51,137 nt of DNA, taken from NCBI GenBank assembly GCA_016204335.1, contig JACQKU010000004.1, positions 1 to 51,137 on the forward strand. The letters run 5' to 3'. Shown here in pieces: positions 51,047-51,137 of the stretch. This stretch comes from Candidatus Liptonbacteria bacterium. GTDB taxonomy: Bacteria; Patescibacteriota; Minisyncoccia; UBA6257; 2-01-FULL-56-20. Positions within the stretch are counted from its first letter, which is position 1, and every line of letters starts with the position of its first letter. A program made the translations under genes and the position numbers. A model generated the notes under the pieces. The model was not told the DNA's origin, did not search any database, and saw only the letters and a program-made list of their open reading frames with translations.

Positions 51047-51137
51047 TATCGATGCGAATATACTAATTTACTAATGATACGAATTAAGAGTTCTCTTCAT
51101 TAGTATAATTAGTACCATTCGTATATTGGCATCGATA
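51047..51137. repeat. AT-rich inverted repeat upstream of virB4, cut by the window end
   Basis: TATCGATGCGAATATAC near 51047 faces GTATATTGGCATCGATA at the window end; the interior is built of ACTAAT/ATTAGT words. It occupies the region where the virB4 promoter should be. The outer part may continue beyond the window. Confidence 0.6.

Overview
The window looks like a piece of a Patescibacteria (Candidate Phyla Radiation) chromosome, most likely a Parcubacteria-type lineage. This rests on compact genes with frequent 4-nt overlaps, trimmed core proteins (a YebC without its middle region, a UvrB without the UVR tail), a VirB2-like pilin with a VirB4 ATPase, a lamin-tail-domain membrane protein, RNA genes without an encoded CCA, and promoters placed almost directly on start codons. 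No rRNA operon, CRISPR array, recognisable transposase or phage structural gene is visible. The assignment is inference from gene content and style.

Layout. 1-2.5 kb: a thioredoxin-like/DsbB/flavin-reductase redox operon facing a DoxX gene. 2.5-4.6 kb: tmRNA, a tiny Cys-rich ORF and the infC-rpmI-rplT translation operon, with rplT bracketed by two members of an inverted-repeat family. 4.6-11.4 kb: a long minus-strand run (uracil-DNA glycosylase, membrane protein, membrane-anchored Clp-like ATPase, hydrolase, PolX, Nudix, MGMT) concerned mainly with DNA repair and quality control. 11.4-13.7 kb: an accessory locus in which a complete LexA repressor is fused to a DNA methyltransferase, convergent with an HNH endonuclease, then tRNA-Arg(CCG). 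13.8-19.4 kb: a minus-strand run ruvA, MurE-like ligase, beta-CASP nuclease, LOG protein, EF-Tu-domain-like protein, amino-acid permease. 19.5-24.4 kb: uvrB, a RelE/Xre toxin-antitoxin cassette lying between two copies of the uvrB 3' end, a DGQHR + HEPN gene pair, and rpsT. 24.4-34 kb: holA, a DUF4258/DUF2283 pair coupled to pyrG, an orphan histidine kinase, a 5'-3' exonuclease, a 2H phosphoesterase, tsaE, the lamin-tail protein, a TrpR-like regulator with three palindromic sites, and ruvB. 34-38.7 kb: a 6S-like RNA candidate, a GspE/PilB ATPase, an odd GC-rich putative lipoprotein gene, short yebC, ruvC and a very acidic microprotein. 38.7-45.8 kb: PBP1A and the replication-origin neighbourhood dnaN, dnaA, rpmH, rnpA, yidC, jag. 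45.8-51 kb: a type IV secretion-like membrane/pilin/VirB4 operon.

Themes. The scattered ruvA, ruvB and ruvC, uvrB, polX, udg, MGMT and the LexA fusion make this a repair-rich window. The most unusual locus is the LexA-methyltransferase fusion, which keeps the self-cleavage site and the Ser/Lys dyad. It shares a 140-bp intergenic region with the uracil-DNA glycosylase gene, whose predicted -35 is overlapped by a palindrome. Together with the convergent HNH nuclease this suggests a restriction-modification system wired to DNA damage.

A second theme is genome plasticity. Several dispersed repeat families have been inserted in frame into functional genes (MurE-like ligase, uvrB, beta-CASP nuclease, histidine kinase, lamin-tail protein, a secretion-locus protein). 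Two accessory cassettes (toxin-antitoxin; TrpR-like regulator) sit at gene ends and are flanked by partial duplications of the host gene, so that the host frame is preserved.
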